DNA of 64,000 nt from Bacillota bacterium (lineage in GTDB: Bacteria > Bacillota > Clostridia > Lachnospirales > Lachnospiraceae). Position 1 is the first letter of the stretch. Every line of letters starts with the position of its first letter. The position numbers and the translations under genes were made by a program. The notes under the pieces were generated by a model that worked only from the letters and a program-made list of their open reading frames with translations, searched no databases and was not told the origin of the DNA. Shown here piece after piece: positions 53,535 through 62,748 of this stretch. The stretch lies in NCBI GenBank assembly GCA_023390555.1, contig JAEWCQ010000017.1, forward strand, positions 52,208 to 116,207. Direction: 5' to 3'.

Positions 53535-53972
53535 TCAAAATGTAAGCAGGTCGATTCCCCAAACAAGCAGGAAGAGGTTTTTTACAATAAAATTAACTGC
53601 CACGATGACGATGGCAATCCAAAGATAAATGTCCCGGTATTTCATCCCGATACGGATGCGGTGCCGGGATATTCGTTCAATTGACTGACTCAGCATAAAC
53701 CATAATCCAAGAACGGCAACGTATATGACGAAGGGATGATAGAGAAAAGATCTGATAAAATGTCCATGCAGCAGATAGAAAGAGGAACGGGTTCCGCCGC
53801 AGCCCGGGCAGTAGTAGCCGGTAACACTATGAAAGATACATGGGAGCAGATAGTTTCTGATAGGAAAACCTGTTATGGACAGAAAAAGGGATATCATTAG
53901 AAAAAGTCCGATCAGGCACCAGCCCGTGATATAGAGTGTAGTTTCAATGGAAGCAGGTTTCTTTTTATCCAT
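53535..53972 (-). CDS. DUF2752 family membrane protein
   Basis: A 145 aa membrane protein with three or four hydrophobic segments and the family motif CPGCGGTRSSFYLLHGH. The function is not known. It is convergent with glpK (nine bases apart) and stands alone on the minus strand. No good ribosome binding site was seen; the start was taken from the family-like N-terminus. Confidence 0.78.
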   Translation of the reverse strand: MDKKKPASIETTLYITGWCLIGLFLMISLFLSITGFPIRNYLLPCIFHSVTGYYCPGCGGTRSSFYLLHGHFIRSFLYHPFVIYVAVLGLWFMLSQSIERISRHRIRIGMKYRDIYLWIAIVIVAVNFIVKNLFLLVWGIDLLTF

Positions 53973-54048
53973 AAAATTGGTATCCTTTGCATAAATTTAA
54001 TCCGTACTATGCAAGTATAACAACCCAAAGCAGCAATGTCAAAAAATA

Positions 54049-54077
54049 TTGTTTTTGCGGCGGCTGCGTGATACAAT
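54049..54077 (+). promoter_or_regulatory. Promoter of the DUF975 gene
   Basis: TTGTTT, 17 bases, then TACAAT, about 105 bases before the chosen start codon. Confidence 0.4.
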
Positions 54078-54181
54078 AAACGTGTTTGATTCAAAAGACT
54101 GTGAAGGGGAGCGCTTGCTTGGATGACCGGCGCGTTCATCGATCATACAGCATAAGCAAAAAGTTAGGAGCATTTTGTAGA

Positions 54182-54898
54182 ATGAAAAGAAAACCGGCGG
54201 AATTAAAGCGACTTGCAAGGGCGAGACTCACGAAACATTACGGAATACCAATGGCAGCTTTGGTAGTATCGGAGATTATACTGATGCTGCTGACAATCCC
54301 TTTTTCATGGAATGTGAATATCAATTCTTCCGTTTCCGAATGGGTGATTTACTACGTGGCAAATTTTGCGATAACACTGTTAGGTGTTGTAATGAGTACG
54401 GGAGTCTTAAGAATATTACTGAATATGGCGCGTGGACAGTCCTATGAATTCACAAATTTATTTTATGGATTCCGCAACCATCCGGACAGATATATTCTTT
54501 CCTATCTGCTGTTGATCGCTATGTTTCTGATTCCTGTGATTCCGGCTGTGATTGCAGTATTGATCGGTGTTTTATTGAAAAATTTTCTGCTGTTGGTAAT
54601 ACTGACAACCATCGCTATCGTGTTGCTGCTCGTTGGCGTAGTGATTCTGTCACTTTGCTATTCTCTGGTCTTTTTCCTTTTGGTCGATCATGCGGATATG
54701 GGCGTCCTGGAAGCATTTCGGACCAGCAGACGGCTGATGAATGGAAATAAAGCAAGGATGTTTTATCTGCTATTAACCTTTATCGGACTTGCGATTCTGG
54801 GAATTTTGTCCATCGGCATCGGATTTTTATGGATCAGTCCTTATATGATGGAAACACAGACATTTTTCTATTTGGAAGTATCCGGAGAACTTGAATAA
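54182..54898 (+). CDS. DUF975 family membrane protein
   Basis: A 238 aa integral membrane protein. The N-terminal family pattern ELKRLARARLTKHYGIPMAAL is followed by about six hydrophobic segments (for example LVVSEIILMLLTIPFSW and FLLVILTTIAIVLLLVGVVIL). The motif EAFRTSRRLMNGNK lies on a cytoplasmic loop. The function is unknown. The open frame extends upstream to 54086, but AGGAG before ATG 54182 and the conserved N-terminus fix the start. A bidirectional terminator separates it from the minus-strand DUF4190 gene. Confidence 0.85.
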   Translation: MKRKPAELKRLARARLTKHYGIPMAALVVSEIILMLLTIPFSWNVNINSSVSEWVIYYVANFAITLLGVVMSTGVLRILLNMARGQSYEFTNLFYGFRNHPDRYILSYLLLIAMFLIPVIPAVIAVLIGVLLKNFLLLVILTTIAIVLLLVGVVILSLCYSLVFFLLVDHADMGVLEAFRTSRRLMNGNKARMFYLLLTFIGLAILGILSIGIGFLWISPYMMETQTFFYLEVSGELE

Positions 54899-54903
54899 AT
54901 AAG

Positions 54904-54937
54904 AAAGAGCAGTCCATATATTCGGACTGCTCTTTTA
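54904..54937. terminator. Bidirectional terminator
   Basis: AAAGAGCAGTCC pairs perfectly with GGACTGCTCTTT over an eight-base loop, with A-rich and T-rich flanks. It serves the convergent DUF975 and DUF4190 genes. Confidence 0.8.
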
Positions 54938-54956
54938 AATTAAAACAGAAGATTCA

Positions 54957-55367
54957 TCATTGATAATAGCTCATATACTGTTCCGAAAATTGCCGGTAGT
55001 AATCCAGAAAGTTCTGGATACTGCCATAATCGCTGATTGTATTTATAAGAACCACGGCGTATACAACGATTGTAACAACCAGACCAATGATACCGAGGAT
55101 CAGACCGGTTCTCCCCCGGTGATCCATCGTCATCTCTCCGCCCTTAGACAAAAGTGCAAAGATGATGGCAAGTGCGCCGCATATAATTGCAGAGTAGATA
55201 CAGCAGAAGGTTGCAATTGCAATAATACCCATTACGATAGAAGCAGTTGCAAATTCCGAAGAATGTCTGTCTTCATAGTTGGATGGCTCCTGACGGAACT
55301 CGCTGTAATCAGGAGTAGACGGATCGTTCTCCGAATGCTGCTGATATGAATCTGGTTGGTAATCCAT
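54957..55367 (-). CDS. DUF4190 domain membrane protein
   Basis: A 136 aa protein with a polar, Ser/Tyr/Gln-rich N-terminal 40 residues and two membrane segments (TASIVMGIIAIATFCCIYSAIICGALAIIF and LILGIIGLVVTIVVYAVVLI) separated by a short basic loop. This is the DUF4190-type layout. The function is unknown. AAGGAGGT lies just before the ATG. Confidence 0.8.
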   Translation of the reverse strand: MDYQPDSYQQHSENDPSTPDYSEFRQEPSNYEDRHSSEFATASIVMGIIAIATFCCIYSAIICGALAIIFALLSKGGEMTMDHRGRTGLILGIIGLVVTIVVYAVVLINTISDYGSIQNFLDYYRQFSEQYMSYYQ

Positions 55368-55457
55368 GGAATGACCTCCTTAAAAATAATCCTTTAGAGA
55401 GTATATCATGAGAAGAAAAAAAATACAAATAAATACCGCTGGCAGGAGAAAAGAAAC

Positions 55458-55486
55458 TTGTTTCAGAATGGGGAAAATGTTAAGAT
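55458..55486 (+). promoter_or_regulatory. Possible tex promoter
   Basis: TTGTTT, 17 bases, then TAAGAT, some 50 bases before the tex start codon. A modest match. Confidence 0.35.
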
Positions 55487-55537
55487 ATGAGAAGTTATTA
55501 TTTGAAAACGGATTATTGAAAGGAACGAGTAACAGAA

Positions 55538-57679
55538 ATGGATATTATCAGTAAAATCTCAGAAGAACTGAAGATCAGGAAAAACCAGACGGAGGCAGCG
55601 GTCAAACTGATTGACGAAGGCAATACAATTCCGTTTATTGCAAGATATAGAAAAGAAGCCACAGGAGCCTTAAATGATGAGGTGCTTCGTAATCTTTTTG
55701 ACAGATTGAACTATTTGCGCAATCTCGAGGAGAAGAAGGCGCAGGTAATCGCTAGTATTGAAGAACAGGGTAAACTGACGGAGGAATTGAGGAAGCAGAT
55801 ACTCGCTGCAGAGACACTGGTGGTTGTGGAAGATCTGTACCGCCCATACCGGCCAAAGCGCAGGACCAGGGCGACCATAGCGAAGGAAAAAGGTTTAGAA
55901 CCGCTGGCTAATATCATCTCGCTGCAGATGCTGACGACTTCTCTGGAAAAAGAAGCGGAGCAGTACCTCGATGAAGAAAAAGAAGTCTGTTCAGTAGAGG
56001 ATGCCATTGGCGGAGCAAAGGATATCATTGCGGAATATATTTCAGACGAAGCGGATTACCGTATCCGAATTCGTGAACTGACCGTAAAGCATGGACGTAT
56101 CACTTCTGCTGCAAAGGACCCGGAAGCAGAATCTGTCTATGAGATGTATTATGATTTTGATGAAGCAATTGCAAAGCTGGCAGGGCATCGTACGCTGGCA
56201 TTGAATCGGGGAGAGGCTGAAAAAATACTGACCGTGAAGACAGAGGCTCCGGAGGAGCAGATTCTTTCCTATCTGGAAAAAAAGATAATCACGAGGGAGA
56301 ATCCGATTACAGCCCCTGTGCTGCGGGAAGTGATCGCAGACAGTTACAAGCGTCTGATCGCTCCGGCCATCGAACGGGAAATTCGCAGTGATCTGACGGA
56401 AAAAGCGGAAGATGGTGCGATAAAGGTATTCGGTAAGAATTTAGATCAGCTGCTGATGCAGCCTCCGATTGCCGGACAGGTTGTTCTTGGATGGGACCCT
56501 GCATTTCGTACCGGATGTAAGCTGGCAGTCGTGGATTCTACGGGAAAGGTACTGGATACGACCGTTATTTATCCGACGGCTCCCCAGAATAAAGTAGAAG
56601 AATCTAAACGTGTAGTAAAAAAGTTAATACAAAAATATGGTATTACACTTATTTCACTTGGCAATGGAACAGCATCCCGGGAATCGGAACAGATCATCGT
56701 GGAGCTTCTGAAAGAGATTCCGGAGAGACTCCAGTATATTATCGTAAATGAAGCGGGTGCATCTGTCTATTCGGCGAGTAAGCTTGCAACAGAAGAATTC
56801 CCGAATTTTGACGTCGGACAGAGGAGTGCGGCTTCCATGGCAAGACGGTTGCAGGATCCGCTGGCAGAACTGGTCAAAATCGATCCGAAATCCATCGGTG
56901 TCGGTCAGTATCAGCATGATATGAACCAGAAAAAGCTGAGCGAAGCACTGAGCGGAGTGGTGGAAGATTGCGTGAACAAAGTGGGCGTAGATCTCAATAC
57001 CGCATCGGCATCCCTTTTGGAATATATTTCCGGGATCAGTAAGGCGATTGCAAAAAATATTGTGGTATATCGGGAGGAGAACGGTCGTTTTCTTACGCGT
57101 GCGCAGCTCTTGAAAGTGGCAAAGCTTGGACCTAAGGCCTATGAGCAGTGTGCCGGATTTATGCGGATTACAGACGGAAAGAATCCGTTGGATGCCACAG
57201 GGGTACATCCGGAAAGCTATGATGCGGCAAAGAATCTTCTGCAGAGACTGGGGTATGGCACCGCAGATATTGCAAGTCGTAATCTGGACGGAATCTCTCG
57301 GAAAATCAGTGACTACCGGAAGCTTGCGGCAGAACTTGGCGTGGGTGAGATGACACTGCAGGATATTGTGAAAGAACTGGAGAAGCCGGCAAGAGATCCG
57401 CGTGAAGATATGCCGAAACCGATTCTGCGCAGTGATGTACTTGAGATGAAGGATCTGACACCTGGAATGGTATTAAAGGGAACTGTGCGCAATGTCATTG
57501 ACTTTGGGGCATTCGTGGATATTGGGGTACACCAGGACGGACTGGTTCATATCTCGCAGATGAGTGAACGCTACATCAAACATCCGCTCGAAGTCGTCAG
57601 TGTCGGGGATATTGTGGAAGTGCAGGTTATGAGTGTGGATCTGAAAAAGCAGAGGATCCAGCTGACCATGAAATTCTAG
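55538..57679 (+). CDS. tex: Tex-like RNA-binding transcription accessory protein
   Basis: Tex is a nucleic acid-binding protein linked to transcription and RNA turnover. The 713 aa protein has the Tex N-terminal helical domain (IPFIARYRKEATGALNDEVLR), the YqgF/RNase H-like fold (VLGWDPAFRTGCKLAVVDSTGK), helix-hairpin-helix motifs (VGVDLNTASASLLEYISGIS) and a C-terminal S1 domain (about 640-713, GTVRNVIDFGAFVDIGVHQDGLVHISQMS). GAAAGGA lies before the ATG. Confidence 0.95.
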   Translation: MDIISKISEELKIRKNQTEAAVKLIDEGNTIPFIARYRKEATGALNDEVLRNLFDRLNYLRNLEEKKAQVIASIEEQGKLTEELRKQILAAETLVVVEDLYRPYRPKRRTRATIAKEKGLEPLANIISLQMLTTSLEKEAEQYLDEEKEVCSVEDAIGGAKDIIAEYISDEADYRIRIRELTVKHGRITSAAKDPEAESVYEMYYDFDEAIAKLAGHRTLALNRGEAEKILTVKTEAPEEQILSYLEKKIITRENPITAPVLREVIADSYKRLIAPAIEREIRSDLTEKAEDGAIKVFGKNLDQLLMQPPIAGQVVLGWDPAFRTGCKLAVVDSTGKVLDTTVIYPTAPQNKVEESKRVVKKLIQKYGITLISLGNGTASRESEQIIVELLKEIPERLQYIIVNEAGASVYSASKLATEEFPNFDVGQRSAASMARRLQDPLAELVKIDPKSIGVGQYQHDMNQKKLSEALSGVVEDCVNKVGVDLNTASASLLEYISGISKAIAKNIVVYREENGRFLTRAQLLKVAKLGPKAYEQCAGFMRITDGKNPLDATGVHPESYDAAKNLLQRLGYGTADIASRNLDGISRKISDYRKLAAELGVGEMTLQDIVKELEKPARDPREDMPKPILRSDVLEMKDLTPGMVLKGTVRNVIDFGAFVDIGVHQDGLVHISQMSERYIKHPLEVVSVGDIVEVQVMSVDLKKQRIQLTMKF

Positions 57680-57706
57680 TTCCTGCATGCAGGCAAAAAT
57701 TAAGTA

Positions 57707-57735
57707 TTGACAGAATGCAGCTGTCTGCATACAAT
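57707..57735 (+). promoter_or_regulatory. Promoter of the FMN riboswitch-ribU transcript
   Basis: A perfect TTGACA, 17 bases, then TACAAT. Transcription would start about 15 bases before the riboswitch. Confidence 0.7.
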
Positions 57736-57757
57736 GTAAGAGACAATTGAATCGAAT

Positions 57758-57919
57758 TTCTTCGGGGCAGGGTGCTATGATGTTGCGGACAGAACAGAAT
57801 CTGCAATACATATATTCCCGACCGACGGTGATCACGCTTGACGTGTAAGTCCGTGAGCTGCAGTGCAGTTGATTTGGTGAGATTCCAAAACCGACAGTAT
57901 AGTCTGGATGAGAGAAGAT
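57758..57919 (+). ncRNA. FMN riboswitch (RFN element)
   Basis: The conserved blocks of the RFN aptamer are present in order: TTCGGGGCAGGGTG, CCCGACCGACGGTGA, AGTCCGTGAGC, GATTTGGTGAGATTCC and AAACCGACAGTATAGTCTGG, ending GATGAGAGAAGA. The 5' TCTTC and 3' GAAGA close the first stem. It binds FMN. A terminator hairpin follows at 57951 and ribU begins 167 bases after the aptamer, so FMN most likely stops transcription of the riboflavin transporter gene. Confidence 0.96.
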
Positions 57920-57950
57920 AAAGCATAGTGATGTGCATGAATATCAGGTG

Positions 57951-57982
57951 CCCCGGATCGTAGTTTATCCGGGGATTTTTTA
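57951..57982 (+). terminator. Expression-platform terminator of the FMN riboswitch
   Basis: CCCCGGAT pairs perfectly with ATCCGGGG over an eight-base loop, followed by A and six T. It is placed for FMN-dependent termination before ribU. Confidence 0.85.
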
Positions 57983-58086
57983 TTTCAAGGAAAGGATTTT
58001 ACCATCTTATTTCCTGCACAGCCTGTGCGCCAGCTCTTTTTGAAATTCCTTTCATCAATTTTTTCATTTAAAAGGAGCGAAAAACT

Positions 58087-58767
58087 ATGAACAGCGAAGC
58101 AACAGTAACGACAAAGGAAACAGAAAAAGGAAAGAAGACAGAACGGAAGGCAGCCGGGCATGTCAATGTCCGTTATATGACGATGACGGCCATGCTGTCT
58201 GCAATTGCATTTATTCTGATGTTTTTTGATTTTAACGTGCCGCTTATGCCGAGTTTTATCCAGATGGATTTTTCAGAACTTCCGGCGCTGATCGGTGCAT
58301 TTGCGATGGGCCCGGCAAGCGGTGTGCTCATCTGCCTGATCAAGAATCTGCTGCACCTTATGATGTCCTCGACCGGGGGGGTGGGAGAACTCTCCAATTT
58401 CCTTCTTGGAGCGGCATTTGTGCTTCCGGCAGGATTGTTATACCGCAGAAAAAGGGGCAGAAAAAATGCATTGGCAGGAGCGGTCATCGGATCTGTATTT
58501 ATGGCACTGTTTAGTGTGATTTCCAATAATTTTCTGGTGTATCCGATTTATTATAACTTTATGCCGATGGAAACGATCATTGCAGCCTATAAAGCAGCAA
58601 TATCTGTACTGAATATCGATCTTACCTGGAATACAATGCTTCCGTATCTGCTGATTTTTAACATGCCGTTTACCTTTCTGAAGGGAATGGCAAATGTACT
58701 GATCACATTCCTGATCTATAAGCATATTTCTCCGATTATTAAAGGAACAAACAGCAGACGGAAATAA
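58087..58767 (+). CDS. ribU: Riboflavin ECF transporter S component RibU
   Basis: This is the membrane substrate-binding subunit of an energy-coupling-factor transporter for riboflavin. After a polar N-terminus of about 30 residues come five or six membrane segments, with the family motifs FIQMDFSELPALIGAFAMGP and MSSTGGVGELSNFLLG. Length is 226 aa. The FMN riboswitch before it confirms the vitamin. The shared ECF ATPases and T component are not in this window. AAAGGAG lies before the ATG. Confidence 0.95.
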   Translation: MNSEATVTTKETEKGKKTERKAAGHVNVRYMTMTAMLSAIAFILMFFDFNVPLMPSFIQMDFSELPALIGAFAMGPASGVLICLIKNLLHLMMSSTGGVGELSNFLLGAAFVLPAGLLYRRKRGRKNALAGAVIGSVFMALFSVISNNFLVYPIYYNFMPMETIIAAYKAAISVLNIDLTWNTMLPYLLIFNMPFTFLKGMANVLITFLIYKHISPIIKGTNSRRK

Positions 58768-58809
58768 GAAAACGGGCAAAGGGAAGAAAAGGATTTGTCT
58801 AAACGAAAA

Positions 58810-58850
58810 AACAATGCTATACTTTTATGCAGAAGTAGCATTGTTTTTTT
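58810..58850 (+). terminator. Terminator after ribU
   Basis: AACAATGCTA pairs with TAGCATTGTT over a 16-base loop, followed by a T-run. Confidence 0.8.
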
Positions 58851-58907
58851 ATTTTGTTTAAAAAGCACCTGCTGGGATAGAATGCATTTGCGGATGAGGA
58901 TATAGAG

Positions 58908-59339
58908 ATGGTTTATGAAAGTTTTTCTGCAGAAGATACTGCGGCACTCGGTGAGAAGATTGCAAGAGAGGCAGATCCGGGGGCTGTATATACCCTGATC
59001 GGTGATCTTGGCGTGGGAAAGACTGTGCTGACACAGGGAATCGCCAGAGGTCTTGAAATTGAAGAGCCTGTCTGCAGTCCGACCTTTACGATCGTACAGG
59101 TATACGAGGAAGGCAGAATGCCGTTTTATCATTTTGATGTATACCGGATTGCCGATATTGCAGAAATGGATGAGATTGGATATGAAGATTATTTCTATGG
59201 AGATGGCCTTACCATCATTGAATGGGCAAACCTGATAGAAGAGATTCTGCCTCCGTTTTACCGGCAGATTACCATAGAGAAGGATTTGGAAAAGGGATTT
59301 GATTATCGCAGAATCACCATAGAAGAGGTAACAAAATGA
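58908..59339 (+). CDS. tsaE: tRNA t6A modification ATPase TsaE
   Basis: TsaE is the ATPase that helps the TsaB-TsaD complex make threonylcarbamoyl-adenosine at position 37 of ANN-decoding tRNAs. Walker A is GDLGVGKT (32-39), then SPTFTIVQVYEEGRMPFYHFDVYR and the Walker B region IIEWANLIEEILP. Length is 143 aa. The stop overlaps the tsaB start by four bases. Confidence 0.94.
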   Translation: MVYESFSAEDTAALGEKIAREADPGAVYTLIGDLGVGKTVLTQGIARGLEIEEPVCSPTFTIVQVYEEGRMPFYHFDVYRIADIAEMDEIGYEDYFYGDGLTIIEWANLIEEILPPFYRQITIEKDLEKGFDYRRITIEEVTK

Positions 59340-60046
59340 AAATATTAGCATTAGACAGCTCCGGGCTGGTTGCGAGTGTAGCGGTTGTAGAGGATGAGAA
59401 CCTGTGCGGAGAATTTACGATGAATTATAAGAAGACGCACTCGCAGACATTGCTCCCGATGCTGGATGAGCTGGCAAAAATGATTGAACTCGACCTGCAT
59501 ACGGTCGATGCAATTGCAGTTGCAGGGGGGCCTGGCTCCTTTACCGGTCTTCGTATTGGCTCGGCTACGGCAAAGGGATTGGGGCTGGCACTTGATAAAC
59601 CGTTGATTTCGGTACCAACGGTGGATGCACTGGCCTATAACCTGTTCGGACACCGGGATCTGATATGTCCGCTTATGGATGCAAGGAGGAATCAGACTTA
59701 TACCGGATTGTATGAGTTTGACGGTGGAGAGATGCAGATTCTGCAGGAACAGTGTGCAGTTGGGATTGATGAGATATTGGCAAAGATCAATGAACTGGGC
59801 AGGCCTGTCGTATTTTTGGGAGACGGGGTTCCGGTATTTACCGCATATATCAGGGAAAACTGCAATGTGCCGTACAGTTTTGCACCGGCGCATATGAATA
59901 AACAGCGTGCGGCGGGAGTTGCCGTGCTGGCAGGTGAATATTACAGAAAGGGCAGGATCGAGACAGCGGCCAAACACCGCCCGGATTATCTGCGCTTATC
60001 CCAGGCAGAGCGGGAGCGTCTTGAGCAGGAACATGCGGATCGTTAG
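59336..60046 (+). CDS. tsaB: tRNA t6A modification protein TsaB
   Basis: TsaB is the non-catalytic partner of TsaD, with the same ASKHA fold but without its metal site. It starts MKILALDSSGLVASVAVVE and has HSQTLLPMLDELAK, GGPGSFTGLRIG and LMDARRNQTYTGLYEF. Length is 236 aa. It overlaps tsaE by four bases and rimI by 14, so translation of the three is coupled. Confidence 0.94.
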   Translation: MKILALDSSGLVASVAVVEDENLCGEFTMNYKKTHSQTLLPMLDELAKMIELDLHTVDAIAVAGGPGSFTGLRIGSATAKGLGLALDKPLISVPTVDALAYNLFGHRDLICPLMDARRNQTYTGLYEFDGGEMQILQEQCAVGIDEILAKINELGRPVVFLGDGVPVFTAYIRENCNVPYSFAPAHMNKQRAAGVAVLAGEYYRKGRIETAAKHRPDYLRLSQAERERLEQEHADR

Positions 60047-60467
60047 AATGACAGAGCAGGAGGTTCCTGCTGTAGCGGAGCTGGAGAAACAGATCTTTTC
60101 CATGCCTTGGAGCAGACAGGGCTTTTCGGATGCACTTGCCATGGAAAATGTGATATTTCTGGTTGCACTGGAAGAACATACCGTCTGTGGATATTGTGGT
60201 ATCTACCTCGCAGCGGATGAAGGAGAGATTACAAATGTCGCCGTAGCACCCGAATACCGCAGGCAGGGAATCGCGGAAAAGTTGGTCAGGGCTCTGGTCG
60301 AAGCAGGCTCAGAACGCGGGGCGCGGCAGTTTGTACTGGAAGTGCGCGTATCAAATCAGGGAGCAATGCGGCTGTATGAAAAGCTTGGCTTTTTTTCCTG
60401 CGGAATCAGGAAGAATTTCTATGAGCGTCCGATAGAAGATGCCTATATTATGCTGTTTCGCCAGTAA
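60033..60467 (+). CDS. rimI: Ribosomal protein S18-alanine N-acetyltransferase RimI
   Basis: This GNAT enzyme acetylates the N-terminal alanine of ribosomal protein S18 or similar protein ends. The motifs are ITNVAVAPEYRRQGIAEKLVRALVE (acetyl-CoA loop) and LEVRVSNQGAMRLYEKLGF. Length from ATG 60033 is 144 aa. The frame is open far upstream inside tsaB, but that part does not look like the family, and AGGA precedes ATG 60033. It lies in the usual tsaE-tsaB-rimI-tsaD order. Confidence 0.92.
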   Translation: MRIVRMTEQEVPAVAELEKQIFSMPWSRQGFSDALAMENVIFLVALEEHTVCGYCGIYLAADEGEITNVAVAPEYRRQGIAEKLVRALVEAGSERGARQFVLEVRVSNQGAMRLYEKLGFFSCGIRKNFYERPIEDAYIMLFRQ

Positions 60468-60536
60468 TTCCCACTATTCGACAAAAAAATATTCTTCTAT
60501 AATAGAAGAAAAAACGTCAAAGTGGAGGAGATCAGG

Positions 60537-60776
60537 ATGGAACAGAAAAGAACAATACAATGCAGCTGCTGTGGAAAACAATTCATCGTAGAGCCTGCGG
60601 TAGAGGAAAGAACTGTAATTGAAAAGGATTTTCTGCACATAAGAAAACAATGGGGATATTTTTCAAAAAGAGATGGAATCATTCATGAATTTGATGTGTG
60701 CGAAGAATGTTACGATAAATGGCTGGAAAATTTTGCAATTCCGCCGGATAATAAAAAAGCGACAGAACTGATTTAG
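60537..60776 (+). CDS. Small zinc-binding protein of unknown function
   Basis: A 79-residue protein with two Cys pairs: CSCCGKQ at the N-terminus and VCEECYDKW near residue 60. They probably bind one zinc ion. The middle is rich in aromatic and charged residues (FLHIRKQWGYFSKRDG). The family was not recognised. GGAGGAG lies six bases before ATG 60537; the GTG at 60522 precedes that site. A TATAAT at 60498 may be a separate promoter, but its -35 is poor. It interrupts the otherwise standard tRNA-modification gene order. Confidence 0.7.
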   Translation: MEQKRTIQCSCCGKQFIVEPAVEERTVIEKDFLHIRKQWGYFSKRDGIIHEFDVCEECYDKWLENFAIPPDNKKATELI

Positions 60777-60802
60777 AGGGGTCGCGGTAATGAGGAATAA
60801 AA

Positions 60803-61720
60803 ATGTTAGATGTCTGTTTATTAGGAACCGGAGGCATGATGCCGCTGCCGTATCGCTGGCTCACCTCCTTGATGACAAGATACAATGGAAGTAATCTGCT
60901 GATTGACTGCGGCGAGGGAACGCAGATTGCAATTAAGGAAAAAGGCTGGAATTTTAAGCCGATTGATATCATGTGTTTTACACATTATCATGCAGATCAT
61001 ATCAGTGGGCTGCCTGGAATTTTACTGACTATGGGCAATGCAGAGCGTACCGAGCCACTCACAATGATCGGACCGAAGGGGCTGGAACGGGTAGTGACAG
61101 CACTGCGTTCGATCGCACCGGAACTTCCATTTGAACTTGAATTCATCGAGCTTACCGAACCCGAACAGACAATTGATATCAACGGATACCGGATACATGC
61201 ATTCCGTGTCAATCATAATGTGGTATGTTATGGTTATACACTGGAAATCCTGCGGTCCGGGCGTTTTTGCGTGGAATCGGCTCTTACGCACCAGATACCG
61301 AAGAATTACTGGAGCCGTCTGCAAAAAGGAGAAAGTGTGGAGGCGGACGGTAAATGCTATACGCCGCAGATGGTCCTGGGACCGCAGCGCAAAGGAATCA
61401 AGCTGACCTATTGTACCGATACCAGACCTACAAATTCCATTGTGGAGAATGCGAAAAACTCCGATCTCTTCATCTGCGAAGGGATGTACGCGGAAAAGGA
61501 AAAAATTGCAAAGGCGAAGCAGTATAAGCACATGACATTTTATGAAGCGGCAGATATGGCACAAAGGGCCGGCGTAAAAGAAATGTGGCTGACTCATTTC
61601 AGCCCGTCACTGGTGCATGCGGAAAATTATATGCCGGAAGTGACAAAAATATTTCCGAATTCCATTCTTGGGAAAGATGGGAAATCCGTGGAACTGGATT
61701 TTGAGGAGGACGAAAAATGA
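60803..61720 (+). CDS. Ribonuclease Z family metallo-beta-lactamase-fold nuclease
   Basis: A nuclease of the RNase Z/ElaC type, which trims tRNA 3' ends. The zinc motif THYHADHISGLPGILL (His61 to His66) and GTGGMMPLPYRWLTS at the N-terminus are visible, with LTYCTDTRPTNSIVENA and LTHFSPSLVHAENY supplying the other ligands. Length is 305 aa. The exosite arm is short. The stop overlaps the tsaD start by four bases, so it belongs to the tRNA-processing cluster. Confidence 0.9.
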   Translation: MLDVCLLGTGGMMPLPYRWLTSLMTRYNGSNLLIDCGEGTQIAIKEKGWNFKPIDIMCFTHYHADHISGLPGILLTMGNAERTEPLTMIGPKGLERVVTALRSIAPELPFELEFIELTEPEQTIDINGYRIHAFRVNHNVVCYGYTLEILRSGRFCVESALTHQIPKNYWSRLQKGESVEADGKCYTPQMVLGPQRKGIKLTYCTDTRPTNSIVENAKNSDLFICEGMYAEKEKIAKAKQYKHMTFYEAADMAQRAGVKEMWLTHFSPSLVHAENYMPEVTKIFPNSILGKDGKSVELDFEEDEK

Positions 61721-62748
61721 GAAAGAACGAAGGAGATATTGCAATTCTCGCGATAGAGAGTTCCTGTGATGAGACAGCCGCAGCGGTTGTTGTAAACGGA
61801 AGAGATGTGAGGAGTAATGTGATTTCTTCGCAGATCGCACTGCATACCTTATATGGAGGAGTCGTTCCGGAAATTGCGTCCAGAAAACACATTGAGAAAA
61901 TCAATCAGGTCATTACAGAGGCAATGCAGAATGCGGAAGCTTCCTGGGAAGAAATCGATGCGATTGGTGTTACCTATGGTCCGGGACTGGTAGGTGCGCT
62001 TCTGGTCGGCGTAGCGGAGGCAAAAGCAATTGCATACGCAAAAAATTTACCACTGATCGGAGTACATCATATTGAAGGTCATATCAGTGCGAACTATATT
62101 GAAAATAAAGAACTGGAACCGCCGTTTTTATGTCTCGTCGTTTCCGGGGGACATACGCATCTGGTGAAAGTTGCGGACTACGGAACGTATGAGATTTTGG
62201 GCAGGACTCGCGATGATGCGGCAGGAGAGGCGTTTGACAAGGTTGCCAGAGCGATCGGGCTTGGTTATCCGGGAGGCCCTAAGATTGAAAAGGTTTCACA
62301 TGAGGGCAATCCGCATGCGATGGAATTTCCGCGTCCGAAGATCGCAGACGGACCGTATGATTTCAGTTTTAGCGGTCTGAAATCAGCGGTACTGAATTAT
62401 CTGAATGGCTGTCAGATGAAAAATATTCCGGTTGTGCAGGCTGATGTGGCTGCTTCTTTCCAAAAGGCGGTGACAGATGTTCTGATAGGAAATGCGATGC
62501 GGGCAATCGAGGAATACGGCATGAAGAAGTTCGCAATTGCCGGAGGCGTTGCATCGAATGGAACATTGCGTGAGGGTATGCGTTTGGCATGTGAAGAACG
62601 GGGGGTAGAATTTTACCATCCGTCACCGGTACTCTGTACGGATAACGCAGCCATGATCGGCGCAGCGGCATATTATGAATACAGGGCGGGTGTACGCTCC
62701 GGACTGGAACTGAACGCCGTTCCGAACCTGAAACTGGGAGAGAGATAG
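61717..62748 (+). CDS. tsaD: tRNA N6-threonylcarbamoyltransferase TsaD
   Basis: TsaD is the catalytic subunit for t6A37 formation in tRNA. The ASKHA fold starts ILAIESSCDETAAAVV. The iron- or zinc-binding HIEGH motif is at 118-122, followed by LVVSGGHTHLVKV, DDAAGEAFDKVARAIGLGYPGGP and AIAGGVASNGTLREGM. Length is 343 aa. It overlaps the RNase Z gene by four bases, and ispD starts directly after the stop. Confidence 0.96.
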   Translation: MRKNEGDIAILAIESSCDETAAAVVVNGRDVRSNVISSQIALHTLYGGVVPEIASRKHIEKINQVITEAMQNAEASWEEIDAIGVTYGPGLVGALLVGVAEAKAIAYAKNLPLIGVHHIEGHISANYIENKELEPPFLCLVVSGGHTHLVKVADYGTYEILGRTRDDAAGEAFDKVARAIGLGYPGGPKIEKVSHEGNPHAMEFPRPKIADGPYDFSFSGLKSAVLNYLNGCQMKNIPVVQADVAASFQKAVTDVLIGNAMRAIEEYGMKKFAIAGGVASNGTLREGMRLACEERGVEFYHPSPVLCTDNAAMIGAAAYYEYRAGVRSGLELNAVPNLKLGER